From Bacteroidetes bacterium 47-18 (lineage in GTDB: Bacteria > Bacteroidota > Bacteroidia > Chitinophagales > Chitinophagaceae): a DNA stretch of 64,000 nucleotides. The notes under the pieces are model-generated. The model did not search any database. It was not told where the DNA came from and was given only the letters and a program-made list of their open reading frames with translations. A program made the translations under genes and the position numbers. Every line of letters begins with the position of its first letter. The stretch's first letter is position 1. The stretch covers positions 1 through 64,000 of the forward strand of contig MKSF01000008.1 of assembly GCA_001897155.1 (NCBI GenBank), in the 5' to 3' direction. Of the stretch, positions 17,734-27,048 are shown in pieces.

Positions 17734-18703
17734 CAACGATTATTTGGTAAAACTCTTTTAATGTCATGCCTGCGGCCCTTACCTGCTGGGGAATAAGGCT
17801 GTTATCGCTCTGTCCCGGCGTGGTATTCACCTCCAGGAAATACAGCTCGCCGTCATGCCTGTTCAGGATATAATCCAGCCTTACTATGCCAAAGCAGTTC
17901 AGCGCCTGGTAAATGGCGGCTGTTTTGTGCCGCATTTTGGTTAAAACATCCTTATCAAGGACAGCGGGTGTGATCTCATCCGTAACACCGGTAGTGTACT
18001 TGGCCTCGTAATCAAAAAACTCCTTTTTGGAGATGATCTCCGTTGGCGGGAGCACGGTCACCTTCCCGTTATGGCTATATACGCCGATGGAAAACTCCCT
18101 GCCCTCTATATATTCTTCTATGATCACCTGCTTATCTTCTGCGAAGGCTTTTTCAATAGCCGGTACCAGCTCTTCCAGGCGGGTAACTTTGCTGACGCCG
18201 AGGGAAGAGCCGCTTTCATTGGGCTTGACGAATACCGGGAGCTTGACCTGCTCCAGTATCACGCCCAGGGTATAGGGTATATTATGATAAATGACCACGG
18301 ACCTCGCAATATTGACGATATTATGCGTTTTCAGCACTTTATTGCAAAACCCTTTATTGAAGGTCAGGCTGGAAACAATATTGTTACATCCTGTATAGGG
18401 AATGCCCAGCATATCGAAGTAGCCCTGCAGCTTCCCGTCCTCGCCGGGTGTGCCGTGGATGCCTATGAATACCAGGTCAAAATGTATCTTACTGTCTTTA
18501 AGGGTGAGCGAAAAATCATTCTTATCCACATCGATCCTGTCTCCTTCCTTCGTTTCATACCACCATGCCTCCTTGGTAATGAGAATTTTATAGATGTTGT
18601 ATTTCTCACTGTCCAGGTTGCTTTCAATGGTTTTGCAGGACTTTATCGATACTTCGTATTCGCCTGAAAAACCGCCTGCCACCAATGCAATATTTTGTTT
18701 CAT
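17711..18703 (-). CDS. ddl: D-alanine--D-alanine ligase
   Basis: A 330-residue cytoplasmic ATP-grasp enzyme that joins two D-alanines for the peptidoglycan precursor. The N-terminus NIALVAGGFSGEYEVSIKS matches the first conserved block of Ddl (GGxSxExxVS). Others are GIHGTPGEDGKLQG, the ATP-binding stretch KLPVFVKPNESGSSLGV, EEYIEGREFSIG, and the C-terminal FLEVNTTPGQSDNSLIPQQ. The length is normal. A -7-like box TAACTTTG lies at 18749-18742 on the minus strand, about 40 bp upstream of the ATG. It is followed by, and overlaps, the PASTA gene. Confidence 0.95.
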   Translation of the reverse strand: MKQNIALVAGGFSGEYEVSIKSCKTIESNLDSEKYNIYKILITKEAWWYETKEGDRIDVDKNDFSLTLKDSKIHFDLVFIGIHGTPGEDGKLQGYFDMLGIPYTGCNNIVSSLTFNKGFCNKVLKTHNIVNIARSVVIYHNIPYTLGVILEQVKLPVFVKPNESGSSLGVSKVTRLEELVPAIEKAFAEDKQVIIEEYIEGREFSIGVYSHNGKVTVLPPTEIISKKEFFDYEAKYTTGVTDEITPAVLDKDVLTKMRHKTAAIYQALNCFGIVRLDYILNRHDGELYFLEVNTTPGQSDNSLIPQQVRAAGMTLKEFYQIIVDEAFNRK

Positions 18704-18951
18704 AAACCGCCGGTAATGCTGTTGTGAATTTTTTTAACAGCCAAAGTTAAGTTTAAAACCAAACTATTAGAAAATAACTAATTTATTTTTTAAAGCATAA
18801 AGTTAAAAATTTATCAAGAATTTATCCGTTCCGGGTACCGGGAGGCTTTACCCCGGTAATAAAACGGGCTGTATCCGTCAAATGAATGCGAATGGCAAAA
18901 TACCTTAAGGGCTGACCGCATATCGGCTTATTCCATAAAAAGATTATGCCC

Positions 18952-18959
18952 TAACTTTG
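18952..18959 (+). promoter_or_regulatory. -7 box of the mfd promoter
   Basis: TAACTTTG matches the Bacteroidota -7 consensus TAnnTTTG and ends 7 bp before the mfd ATG, so the transcript would be almost leaderless. No TTTG at the expected -33 position was found, so confidence is limited. Confidence 0.4.
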
Positions 18960-18966
18960 CAGCAGT

Positions 18967-21900
18967 ATGAATCTACAGAGCATCACGGGGATATATGCAA
19001 ATGATATTCACGTAAAGGAAATAGCGGCAGGTATCTCTCTACGGGAACCTAAGCTCAGGGTGAACATTAAGAATATGATAGGGAGCAATTTTACATTTCT
19101 CTCCCACGCCGTATGGAAAACAGCGCAGTCCAACCACGTATTTGTTTTGCCGGATAAGGAGCAGGCGGCCTATTTTCAGAATGACTTCGAGCATATTTCA
19201 GATGCCCTGGATATCTTCTACTTCCCGGACTCTTTCAAAAAGGAAGGCAACTTCCACCTGCTCAACAGCAGTAATATAATGCTGCGGACGGAAGCGCTTT
19301 CCAAGATACAGGACAATACCCACAGGAAAGTGCTGGTGACCAGCCCGGAAGGACTGTTTGAAAAAGTAGTGCATCATAAGGCGCTTACCGGGAATATGAT
19401 CCATATCAAATCGGGCGATAACCTGGATACGGATACCCTGTTATCCCGGCTGGTGGACCTGGGATTCAGGCACGAAAGCTTTGTCTATGAGCCGGGCCAG
19501 TTCGCGCTGCGTGGCGGCATACTCGATATTTATTCCTATGGTAATGAGCACCCTTACCGTATTGAGCTGTTCGGGAAGGAAGTGGACAGCATCCGCCTCT
19601 TTGACCCGGAAACCCAGCTATCGGTCAAAAAGCTGGTACAGGTGTCCATCATTCCCAATATAGAGACCCAGTTCAGCAGCAGGGACCGGATCTCCATCCT
19701 GGATTACCTGCCGGATAATACCGTATTCTGGTTCAGGGACTATGAATATGCTATGGAAAAGCTGCGCGTGCTTTCGGAAAAGCTGAAGGACCAGCTGGTC
19801 AGGGAGCGTTCGGAATTTGAAGCCTCGGAGGAGCAGTGGGTCAAAGAAATGCAGGTGGAGGACTTTGAAGATACGGACAGCTTTATAGAAAAGCTGAAAA
19901 GAAGGCACGTCATCAACTGGAGCGGCAAGGATATGACGCTGGACGATTATCCTGCCGCGACCATAGAATGGCAGTCCGAAGAGCAGCCGGTGTTCAACAG
20001 GAACTTCCAGCTCCTGATAGCCGACCTGCAGCAGCGCACCAGGAACAATTATACCTGCTACATCTTTGCGGAGAATGCCCGCCAGCTGGAACGGCTGCGG
20101 AGCATCTTTGAGGACGCCCAGGCCCTGGTGGACTTTGTGCCGGTTCCCATATCGGTGACCAAGGGCTTTATAGATCATAAATACAAGCTCGTCTGCTATA
20201 CGGACCACCAGATATTCCAGCGCTTTCATAAATACAAGGTCAAGCAATCCTATACCAAGGGAAAGGCCATTACGCTGAAGGCACTGAGAGAGCTGCAGCC
20301 GGGCGATTATGTCACGCACATAGACCACGGGGTCGGCCAGTTCAGCGGGCTGCAGAAGATAGAAGTGAACGGCAATATGCAGGAGGCCGTCCGTATCATT
20401 TACCGGGATAACGATGTGCTGTATGTCAACATCAACTCCCTGCACAAGATCAGCAAATATACGGGCAAGGAAGGTGTGACGCCCAGGATCAATAAGCTGG
20501 GCAGCGACGCCTGGGAAAAGCTGAAGAACAAGACCAAGAAGCAGGTAAAGGATATCGCTACGGACCTTATCAGGCTGTATGCCAAGCGTAAGGCCAGTCA
20601 TGGCTTCGCCCATGCGCCGGATACCTACCTGCAGGTAGAGCTGGAATCCTCTTTTCTGTATGAAGATACGCCGGACCAGAGCAAAGCGGTGGCGGATGTC
20701 AAGCGGGATATGGAAAGCCCGGCGCCTATGGACAGGCTGGTTTGCGGGGATGTAGGCTTCGGTAAGACCGAGGTGGCGGTACGTGCGGCCTTTAAGACGG
20801 TGAATGACAGCAAGCAGGCAGCCATCCTGGTACCGACCACTATCCTGGCCTACCAGCATTATAAAACGTTCAGCGACCGCTTAAAGGATTTCCCGGTCAA
20901 TATCGACTACCTGAACCGGTTCAAATCCGCTAAGGAAAAGAAGGAAACGCTTAAAAAACTCGAAGAGGGAAAAATAGATATCATCGTGGGTACGCATGCG
21001 CTGCTTGCCAAAGATGTAAAATTCAGAGACCTGGGACTGCTGATCATAGACGAGGAGCAGAAATTCGGGGTGGCGGCCAAGGAAAAATTAAGGGAGCGCA
21101 AGAGTAATGTGGACACCCTGACGCTGACGGCCACACCGATACCGAGGACTCTGCAATTCTCGCTGATGTCGGCAAGGGACCTGAGCATCATCAATACGCC
21201 GCCGCCCAACCGGCAGCCTATCCATACCGAGCTGATGGGCTTTAACGAGCTGGCCATCCGTGACGCTATTTATTACGAGGTGGAACGGGGAGGGCAGGTG
21301 TACTTTGTGCATAACAGGGTGCAGAGCCTGGACAGTATGGCCCGGAAGCTGAAAGACCTGTGCCCTGATGTGGAATTTGCGGTGGCGCACGGGCAGATGG
21401 AAGGTGCCAAGCTGGAAAAGGTACTGCTGGATTTTATCAATCATAAATTTGACGTCCTGGTCTGTACCAATATCGTGGAAAGCGGTGTGGACATTTCCAA
21501 CGCGAATACGATTTTTGTCAACAACGCGCACCAGTTCGGGCTCAGCGACCTGCACCAGCTGAGGGGTCGTGTGGGCCGGAGCAATAAGAAAGCTTTCTGC
21601 TACCTAATGGCCCCTTCGCTGCTCACCCTGCCGGAAACCAGCCGGAAGCGGCTGCAGGCCCTGGAGCAGTTCAATGAGCTGGGCAGCGGCTTCCAGATCG
21701 CTATGAGAGACCTGGATATCAGAGGAGCGGGCAATATACTGGGCGGTGAGCAGAGCGGCTTCATTACGGAGATCGGGTTCGATATGTACCAGAAAATACT
21801 GGCGGAAGCTATCAGGGAGCTCAAATCCACCGACTTTAAGGAAGTATTCGCGGAAGAGCAGGAGCGGGTAAAGGACTTTGTCAGCGATTGTACCATAGAT

Positions 21901-22338
21901 ACGGACCTGGAGATCATGATACCGGACAGCTATGTGGATCATATCACCGAGCGGCTGTCGCTGTACACACAGCTCGATAATATAGAGGATGATGCGGCGC
22001 TGGAGGCGTTCAGGCAGCAGCTGGAAGACCGGTTTGGCCCGGTCCCGGTGCAGGTGGAAGACCTGTTCACTACTATCAGGTGCCGGCGTATTGCCAAGCT
22101 GCTGGGCTTTGAAAAGCTGTTCCTGAAAAACAATACGCTCAGGCTGTACTTTGTCAGCGACCCGGAATCCTCTTACTTTGAAAGCGCTACCTTTAATAAT
22201 ATTATGAATTTCCTGCAGACCGGCACCAATAAGGCCAGGCTGAAGCAGGTAGGCAAAAATTTTATGCTGATCGTTTCCGATATGAAGAGCATGCAGGAGA
22301 TCTATGATTTCCTGGACCATATGCAGCATTATCAGTAA
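18967..22338 (+). CDS. mfd: Transcription-repair coupling factor
   Basis: A 1123-residue Mfd. It removes RNA polymerase stalled at DNA lesions and recruits UvrA. The order is as expected: a UvrB-like N-terminal module (RGGILDIYSYG near 180), the RNA-polymerase-interacting domain (GDYVTHIDHGVGQFSGL near 448-465), then the SF2 translocase with Walker A GDVGFGKTE (about 593-601), DEEQ (about 695-698), TATPIPRTL, and the RGRVGRS motif VI. The C-terminal TRCF domain with VEDLFTTIRCRR is present. The length is normal. It diverges from ddl; the pentapeptide gene follows 30 bp later. Confidence 0.97.
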   Translation: MNLQSITGIYANDIHVKEIAAGISLREPKLRVNIKNMIGSNFTFLSHAVWKTAQSNHVFVLPDKEQAAYFQNDFEHISDALDIFYFPDSFKKEGNFHLLNSSNIMLRTEALSKIQDNTHRKVLVTSPEGLFEKVVHHKALTGNMIHIKSGDNLDTDTLLSRLVDLGFRHESFVYEPGQFALRGGILDIYSYGNEHPYRIELFGKEVDSIRLFDPETQLSVKKLVQVSIIPNIETQFSSRDRISILDYLPDNTVFWFRDYEYAMEKLRVLSEKLKDQLVRERSEFEASEEQWVKEMQVEDFEDTDSFIEKLKRRHVINWSGKDMTLDDYPAATIEWQSEEQPVFNRNFQLLIADLQQRTRNNYTCYIFAENARQLERLRSIFEDAQALVDFVPVPISVTKGFIDHKYKLVCYTDHQIFQRFHKYKVKQSYTKGKAITLKALRELQPGDYVTHIDHGVGQFSGLQKIEVNGNMQEAVRIIYRDNDVLYVNINSLHKISKYTGKEGVTPRINKLGSDAWEKLKNKTKKQVKDIATDLIRLYAKRKASHGFAHAPDTYLQVELESSFLYEDTPDQSKAVADVKRDMESPAPMDRLVCGDVGFGKTEVAVRAAFKTVNDSKQAAILVPTTILAYQHYKTFSDRLKDFPVNIDYLNRFKSAKEKKETLKKLEEGKIDIIVGTHALLAKDVKFRDLGLLIIDEEQKFGVAAKEKLRERKSNVDTLTLTATPIPRTLQFSLMSARDLSIINTPPPNRQPIHTELMGFNELAIRDAIYYEVERGGQVYFVHNRVQSLDSMARKLKDLCPDVEFAVAHGQMEGAKLEKVLLDFINHKFDVLVCTNIVESGVDISNANTIFVNNAHQFGLSDLHQLRGRVGRSNKKAFCYLMAPSLLTLPETSRKRLQALEQFNELGSGFQIAMRDLDIRGAGNILGGEQSGFITEIGFDMYQKILAEAIRELKSTDFKEVFAEEQERVKDFVSDCTIDTDLEIMIPDSYVDHITERLSLYTQLDNIEDDAALEAFRQQLEDRFGPVPVQVEDLFTTIRCRRIAKLLGFEKLFLKNNTLRLYFVSDPESSYFESATFNNIMNFLQTGTNKARLKQVGKNFMLIVSDMKSMQEIYDFLDHMQHYQ

Positions 22339-22368
22339 TGCGCGGCGTTATAATAAATTCGTACAGAT

Positions 22369-22941
22369 ATGGAGCATTATACACAGGAAAAAGAGCTGGA
22401 TAATATAGACTATACAGCGGTACCCTGGACGAAGGGCGTTTACGAGACCTGCACGTTTAATAACTGCAATTTCACCGAAGCGGATATGAGCCGCTGCCGT
22501 TTTATAGATTGTACCTTCAACGGCTGTAACCTGAGCCTGGCGGTTATCAGGGATACCGCTTTCCTCGGTGTCAGGTTCAAAGACTGTAAAATGCTGGGCA
22601 TCAAATTCGATACCTGCAATCCCTTTGGCCTGGAGGTGGACTTTGAAGGCTGCCAGTTGAAGCATGCTTCTTTCTATAAGACAAGATTAAGAAAGACACG
22701 GTTTAAAAATGTGCAGCTGGAAGAGGCTGATTTTACGGAGAGTGACCTGACGCAGGCCGTATTTGAGCACTGTGAGCTGCACCAGGCCGTTTTTTACCAG
22801 GCCATACTGGAGCAGGCCGACCTGCGGACCGCACAGAACTATACTATTGACCCCGAAAGCAACCGGGTTAAGAAAGCGCTGTTCTCCCTTTCCGGCCTGC
22901 CCGGTCTGCTGGCTAAATACCAGATAAAGATACAGCCCTGA
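22369..22941 (+). CDS. Pentapeptide-repeat protein
   Basis: A 190-residue protein built mostly of A(D/N)LxX-type pentapeptides, for example TFNNCNFTEADMSRCRFIDC and a second block LEEADFTESDLTQAVFEHCE. Such repeats fold as a right-handed quadrilateral beta helix. Some family members (Qnr, MfpA) mimic DNA and protect gyrase, but this one lacks enough features to assign that; a cytoplasmic role is unknown. A spacer between the two repeat blocks resembles the two-part layout of Qnr-type proteins. It begins 30 bp after mfd and is probably co-transcribed. Confidence 0.85.
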   Translation: MEHYTQEKELDNIDYTAVPWTKGVYETCTFNNCNFTEADMSRCRFIDCTFNGCNLSLAVIRDTAFLGVRFKDCKMLGIKFDTCNPFGLEVDFEGCQLKHASFYKTRLRKTRFKNVQLEEADFTESDLTQAVFEHCELHQAVFYQAILEQADLRTAQNYTIDPESNRVKKALFSLSGLPGLLAKYQIKIQP

Positions 22942-22986
22942 ATAGCCTATATATAACATAAAAAGGAAGCTGCTTTTTTAAAAAGT

Positions 22987-23070
22987 AAACAACCCTGTCA
23001 TATTGAGCTCAGTCGAAATATTGACAGGGTTGTTTATTGATATCTATCACATTTCGACAGGTTCAATGTG
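22987..23070. repeat. Composite palindromic REP/BIME-like element, copy 2 (inverted)
   Basis: The reverse complement of the element at 67-176. The large hairpin has 14-bp arms at 22987-23000 and 23022-23035, and the small hairpin is at 23048-23070 (CACATT / AATGTG). It sits between the convergent pentapeptide and peptidase genes and could terminate both transcripts. The two copies share nearly all bases, including the hairpin loops. Confidence 0.8.
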
Positions 23071-23120
23071 ACAGTACAAGAGTTTTTTAACAGCCGCTCC
23101 TTCAGTCCGGGCGGGGTTGC

Positions 23121-24314
23121 TTATTTAATATTGATCTTCTTAGCGATCGCTTTAGGCAGACCGGCCTTATTCAGCAGGATAGCGGTCGATTTGAACTGTA
23201 CATATGCTTTGGTCACATACAGGTAGCCCTTATAATCGTTGCTGTCTCCCCAGGAATTCTTAACGATATAGTACTCCTTGCCATTCTGGTCTTTGGCAAT
23301 GCCGACAATGTGCATGCCGTGATCGTCCGTGGTGCTGTAACTGTTGAACGCATCCTGCCGCATCTGCTCTGTAAGCTGTCTTTCGGGCTGCGGACCGCTG
23401 AACATATTCTCCTTTTCTTCCTTGTTCATGTCTTCAAAATCTTTCTCCGGCACATAGGCTACGCCGTTCTTCCAGCTGAAATACTTCTCGCTCACATCCG
23501 TAGCCCAGTTGACCGTATAGCCGTTCTGCAGGGCATGGTCAATGATGTCTGTCAGCTCGGTCATTCTTACATTATATACCTGTCCCAGCGACCAGTTGTC
23601 CGGGATGGGCAGGATGAATTTCTGGTACAGCGGGTATTCGATAAAGGAAGACAATTCCACATAATCATCGGGATTGAGGCCTACTACTTTGGATGCAAAG
23701 GTCTGGGGTGTATACTCCTTTCCTTCCCATTTGAATTTTTCGGGTGGTGTGCCCAGGTAAGCGTCGATAATGCCTTTATAGGCGGTAAACCAGTTGGGGG
23801 TGAGCTTGCCTTTCTTAGGCTTGATGATCGTTTCCAGGAACGCTTCCCTTACGGAACCCATTTCACTGAAGTCGTTCAGCTTGGTGCCATAATTCAGGCC
23901 GGTATATACTTCTTCCGGCATAGCGCCGTAAAGGCGGTACATATCTATGGCGTCATGAAGCGAGCCGCCGTCGCCCAGCGCAGTGGCGCCATGCATTTTC
24001 ACATACTGCCTGCCCTTTTCCAGGTAGACATTTCTTGCGGAATACATATAGGAAAGGTTTACAGGCGCTTTCCCGGCTTTGATCATCTCGGATTCAAGGA
24101 AAGAGTTAGTGCTGTAGCTCCAGCAGGTGCCGGAAGAGCCCTGGTTCTTGACCGGCATCTTTTCGATATTGATTACCTCCGTAAACTGGAATTTGACTTT
24201 ACTGTCCTCGCTTTTGTTGTCCTTCAGCGCGTTTACAAGGTTGTCCTGGGCAAATGCTCCCTGCATACCGCTGCACACCAGGATGGCGGCAGCAAAAAAA
24301 TTACGTATATTCAT
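23121..24314 (-). CDS. C1-family cysteine peptidase (bleomycin hydrolase / PepC-like)
   Basis: A 397-residue papain-fold peptidase. A signal peptide (about 1-22, ending GAFAQ) suggests export, unlike cytoplasmic PepC. The active-site Cys64 lies in KNQGSSGTCWSYST, His335 in DDHGMHIVGIA, and Asn353 in VKNSWG. The long insertion between Cys and His is typical of the bleomycin-hydrolase branch, which acts as an aminopeptidase. The frame is open back to 24362, but the ATG at 24314 gives the signal peptide. A TAACTTCG sequence (one mismatch from TAnnTTTG) lies ~25 bp upstream on the minus strand. Confidence 0.9.
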   Translation of the reverse strand: MNIRNFFAAAILVCSGMQGAFAQDNLVNALKDNKSEDSKVKFQFTEVINIEKMPVKNQGSSGTCWSYSTNSFLESEMIKAGKAPVNLSYMYSARNVYLEKGRQYVKMHGATALGDGGSLHDAIDMYRLYGAMPEEVYTGLNYGTKLNDFSEMGSVREAFLETIIKPKKGKLTPNWFTAYKGIIDAYLGTPPEKFKWEGKEYTPQTFASKVVGLNPDDYVELSSFIEYPLYQKFILPIPDNWSLGQVYNVRMTELTDIIDHALQNGYTVNWATDVSEKYFSWKNGVAYVPEKDFEDMNKEEKENMFSGPQPERQLTEQMRQDAFNSYSTTDDHGMHIVGIAKDQNGKEYYIVKNSWGDSNDYKGYLYVTKAYVQFKSTAILLNKAGLPKAIAKKINIK

Positions 24315-24588
24315 TGTAATATAATAATTAAATAACAGTGACGAAGTTAATAAAAAGAGCATAAGAAGCGCATATTTGCCTGTTTTTTGCCGTGTAAATC
24401 ACTTCTACCGGGGGATACCATCCGTTCGGCACGGCTGTTGCAGCCCAAAACAGGGCTTTCATACCACGCCTGGAGCCTTTGTCCGGCCCTGCTATTCTCC
24501 TGGGAAGGAGGCAGCGGCCCCTGTGTAATATTATTATTTCTGTTATAAAAAGATTAACTTTGCCGTCCATTTATACTTGAAGCCGTCT

Positions 24589-25599
24589 ATGCGAAACAGC
24601 TTATTTATTTTAGGTATGCTCTATGCCGTAATAATGGTATCGTCCTGTACGGATGATGCAGGAAAACAGGTGGAGCAGGACCATAAAGCCTATCACAATC
24701 CTGCTGTGGAAAGCTATACCGCAGCCATACAGGAAGATTCCGCCAATGCCTCCCTGTATTATAAAAGGAGCCTGGCGCTCTATAATATCAATATGGAAGA
24801 GCTGGCTTTGAAGGACCTGGAGAAAGCGGTTGCGCTGGAGCCCCAGAACGATGTTTTCTGGGCGGCCAAGGGTGAGCTGCTGGATATCCTCGAAAAGCAC
24901 GACCAGGCAGTGCTGGCCTTTAAAAAAGCCTCCGAGATAAAGCCCAAAGAGCTGAAGTACAGCCTTTCCATCGCCAATTCCCTGCTGCTGGGCAATAAGG
25001 TGGAGCAATCCAGGAATATCGTGGATAAAATACTGCAGGCGGCTCCCAATTACCCCGATGCTTATTATTTACAGGCGAAGATAGAGGCAGCAGGCAGGGA
25101 TACGCTGAAAGCGGAGACCCTGCTGAAAAAAGCGTTGCAGATGGATCCTTATTACTATGAGGCCGCCCTGCTACTGGGGGAATATTACGCGGAACAAAAG
25201 AACAAAATGGCTGTGCGCCAGTATGAATATACCTACCAGTTGGAACCTTCCGATGTATATCCGCTCTTCCAGATCGGGTATTTTTATGAAACGGTCAATG
25301 ATACGCCCAGGGCGAAGGAAGCCTATATGAAATGTATCCTGGCCAACAGGGATTATACGGATGCCTATATACAGATGGGCAAGATCCTCCTGCAGCAGGA
25401 TTCGGCAGAAAAAGCCAAGAGGAACCTGCTCATAGCGGTGGCTACGGAACCGGCCAGCAGCAGCGCCCATTACTGGCTGGGAATGGCGTACGAGCAATTG
25501 CGCAATACGGACAGCGCCCGGTTTGAATACGCGAACGCGCTGGGCCTGAACCCGGGGAATACCAGGGCCAAAGAAGCCGCTCAGAGACTAAAAAAATAA
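24589..25599 (+). CDS. TPR-repeat lipoprotein
   Basis: A 336-residue protein. A lipoprotein signal peptide ends at the lipobox with Cys20 (IMVSSC). The rest is a string of about eight tetratricopeptide repeats, for example SLALYNINMEELALKDLEKAVALEPQ and ALGLNPGNTRAKEAAQ. TPR lipoproteins of this kind act as scaffolds at the periplasmic face of a membrane; the partner is unknown. I use the ATG at 24589 because the frame's first codon is a TTG at 24577. A -7 box TAACTTTG at 24555-24562 precedes it. Confidence 0.82.
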   Translation: MRNSLFILGMLYAVIMVSSCTDDAGKQVEQDHKAYHNPAVESYTAAIQEDSANASLYYKRSLALYNINMEELALKDLEKAVALEPQNDVFWAAKGELLDILEKHDQAVLAFKKASEIKPKELKYSLSIANSLLLGNKVEQSRNIVDKILQAAPNYPDAYYLQAKIEAAGRDTLKAETLLKKALQMDPYYYEAALLLGEYYAEQKNKMAVRQYEYTYQLEPSDVYPLFQIGYFYETVNDTPRAKEAYMKCILANRDYTDAYIQMGKILLQQDSAEKAKRNLLIAVATEPASSSAHYWLGMAYEQLRNTDSARFEYANALGLNPGNTRAKEAAQRLKK

Positions 25600-25708
25600 A
25601 AAAGACAGATCTGCTTTTATCCTTGGAAAATTATTATTAAATTAAATTTCAGATTATCTAACTTCGCATTTAAATATTAATTCAGAAATCAACTCATCGT
25701 TTTGTAGT

Positions 25709-26974
25709 ATGGATATTTTTACAAAATTATTAAGAGATAGAGGACCTATTGGTCAGTATCAAGAATTGGCTCACGAATATTTTGCGTTTCCGAAACTGGA
25801 AGGACCCATCAGCAACAGAATGAACTTTAGGGGAAAAGAAAAAATAGTGTGGAGTTTAAATAACTACCTGGGGCTGGCTAATCACCCCGAGATCAGGGAA
25901 GCAGATACCAAAGCGACGGAAGAGTTTGGCCTGGCCTACCCTATGGGTGCAAGGATGATGAGCGGTAATTCTGATTATCATGACCAGCTGGAAAAGGAAT
26001 TCGCGGCGTTCGTGGGAAAAGAAGATGCCATACTGCTGAACTTTGGATACCAGGGAATGCTGTCTGCGCTGGATGCTATCCTGGGCAGGCACGATGTGGT
26101 GGTGTATGACGCGGAATGTCACGCCTGTATCATTGACGGGCTGAGGATGCATCCAGGTAAAAGATTTAAATTCAATCATAATGACGTGGCTGATTGCGAA
26201 AAGCAGTTACAGCGCGCTCAAAAATTAATAGAAGGTACGCCCGGCGGTATCCTGGTGGTAACGGAAGGGGTATTCGGTATGAACGGTAACCAGGGACGTG
26301 TAAAGGAGATCGCTGCCCTTAAGGACAGGTATGAGTTCCGCTTATTTGTGGATGATGCTCATGGTTTCGGTACAATGGGTAAAAAAGGTGCCGGGATAGG
26401 AGAAGAGCAGGATTGTATCGAGGATATCGACCTTTATTTTTCCACCTTTGCCAAATCCCTGGCCGGTATCGGCGGCTTTATCTGCGGCAACCGGGATATC
26501 GTCTATTTCCTGCGCTATAATATGCGTTCCCAGATCTTTGCCAAATCGCTCCTGATGCCAATGGTCGTAGGCGGCCTTAAGAGAATGGAGCTGATCAGGA
26601 CCAGGCCGGAGCTGAAAGAGAAATTATGGTATAATGTCAATAAGCTGCAGGCAGGACTGAAAGAGCGTGGCTTCAATATCGGTACGACCAATTCCCCGGT
26701 AACGCCTGTGTACATGGAAAGCGGCGTTACGGACGCTACCAACCTGGTGGTGGACCTGCGTGAGAATTATAATATCTTCTGCTCGATGGTGATGTACCCG
26801 GTGATCCCGAAAGGTCAGCTGATCCTGCGCCTTATACCTACAGCGGTGCATACGGACGAAGATATACAGCAGACGCTGGATGCCTTTACCGCTGTAAGGG
26901 AAAAGCTGGAAAAAGGCTTATATCCTAAGGATATCCCGCACGTAAGCGTATTTAAAATGTCTAAATACCTGTAA
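25709..26974 (+). CDS. Alpha-oxoamine synthase-type PLP enzyme (serine palmitoyltransferase-like)
   Basis: A 421-residue fold-type I PLP enzyme of the Kbl/BioF/Spt group, which condenses an amino acid with an acyl thioester and releases CO2. Conserved residues are His138 (YDAECHAC), the DDAHGFG segment near 215-221, and the PLP lysine Lys249 (FAKSLAGIGG). BioF and Kbl are less likely because the gene stands alone. In Bacteroidota the likely roles are sphingolipid synthesis (serine palmitoyltransferase) or sulfonolipid synthesis (cysteate acyltransferase); I cannot choose between them. A TAACTTCG box lies at 25659-25666. Confidence 0.82.
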   Translation: MDIFTKLLRDRGPIGQYQELAHEYFAFPKLEGPISNRMNFRGKEKIVWSLNNYLGLANHPEIREADTKATEEFGLAYPMGARMMSGNSDYHDQLEKEFAAFVGKEDAILLNFGYQGMLSALDAILGRHDVVVYDAECHACIIDGLRMHPGKRFKFNHNDVADCEKQLQRAQKLIEGTPGGILVVTEGVFGMNGNQGRVKEIAALKDRYEFRLFVDDAHGFGTMGKKGAGIGEEQDCIEDIDLYFSTFAKSLAGIGGFICGNRDIVYFLRYNMRSQIFAKSLLMPMVVGGLKRMELIRTRPELKEKLWYNVNKLQAGLKERGFNIGTTNSPVTPVYMESGVTDATNLVVDLRENYNIFCSMVMYPVIPKGQLILRLIPTAVHTDEDIQQTLDAFTAVREKLEKGLYPKDIPHVSVFKMSKYL

Positions 26975-27000
26975 TACAAATAGCAGTAGCTATATACTGA

Positions 27001-27037
27001 AAAAGGCAGCTTCCGTCATTGACGGAAGCTGCCTTTT
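27001..27037. terminator. Bidirectional intrinsic terminator between convergent genes
   Basis: Perfect 18-bp arms at 27001-27018 and 27020-27037 (core GGCAGCTTCCGTCA and complement), flanked by A4 and T5 runs. It lies 27 bp past the Spt-like gene stop and 12 bp past the stop of the convergent gene at 27049. Confidence 0.92.
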
Positions 27038-27048
27038 TACAAGCCGGG

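Noticed and set aside
19618-20859. Long minus-strand open frame (413 codons) inside mfd
   Set aside because: It is antisense to a full-length, motif-complete mfd and has no recognisable domain; a shadow of a high-identity coding strand.
24328-24570. 80-codon minus-strand open frame upstream of the C1 peptidase gene
   Set aside because: Arg/Trp/Pro-rich odd composition with no domain; overlaps the promoter region of the TPR lipoprotein gene.
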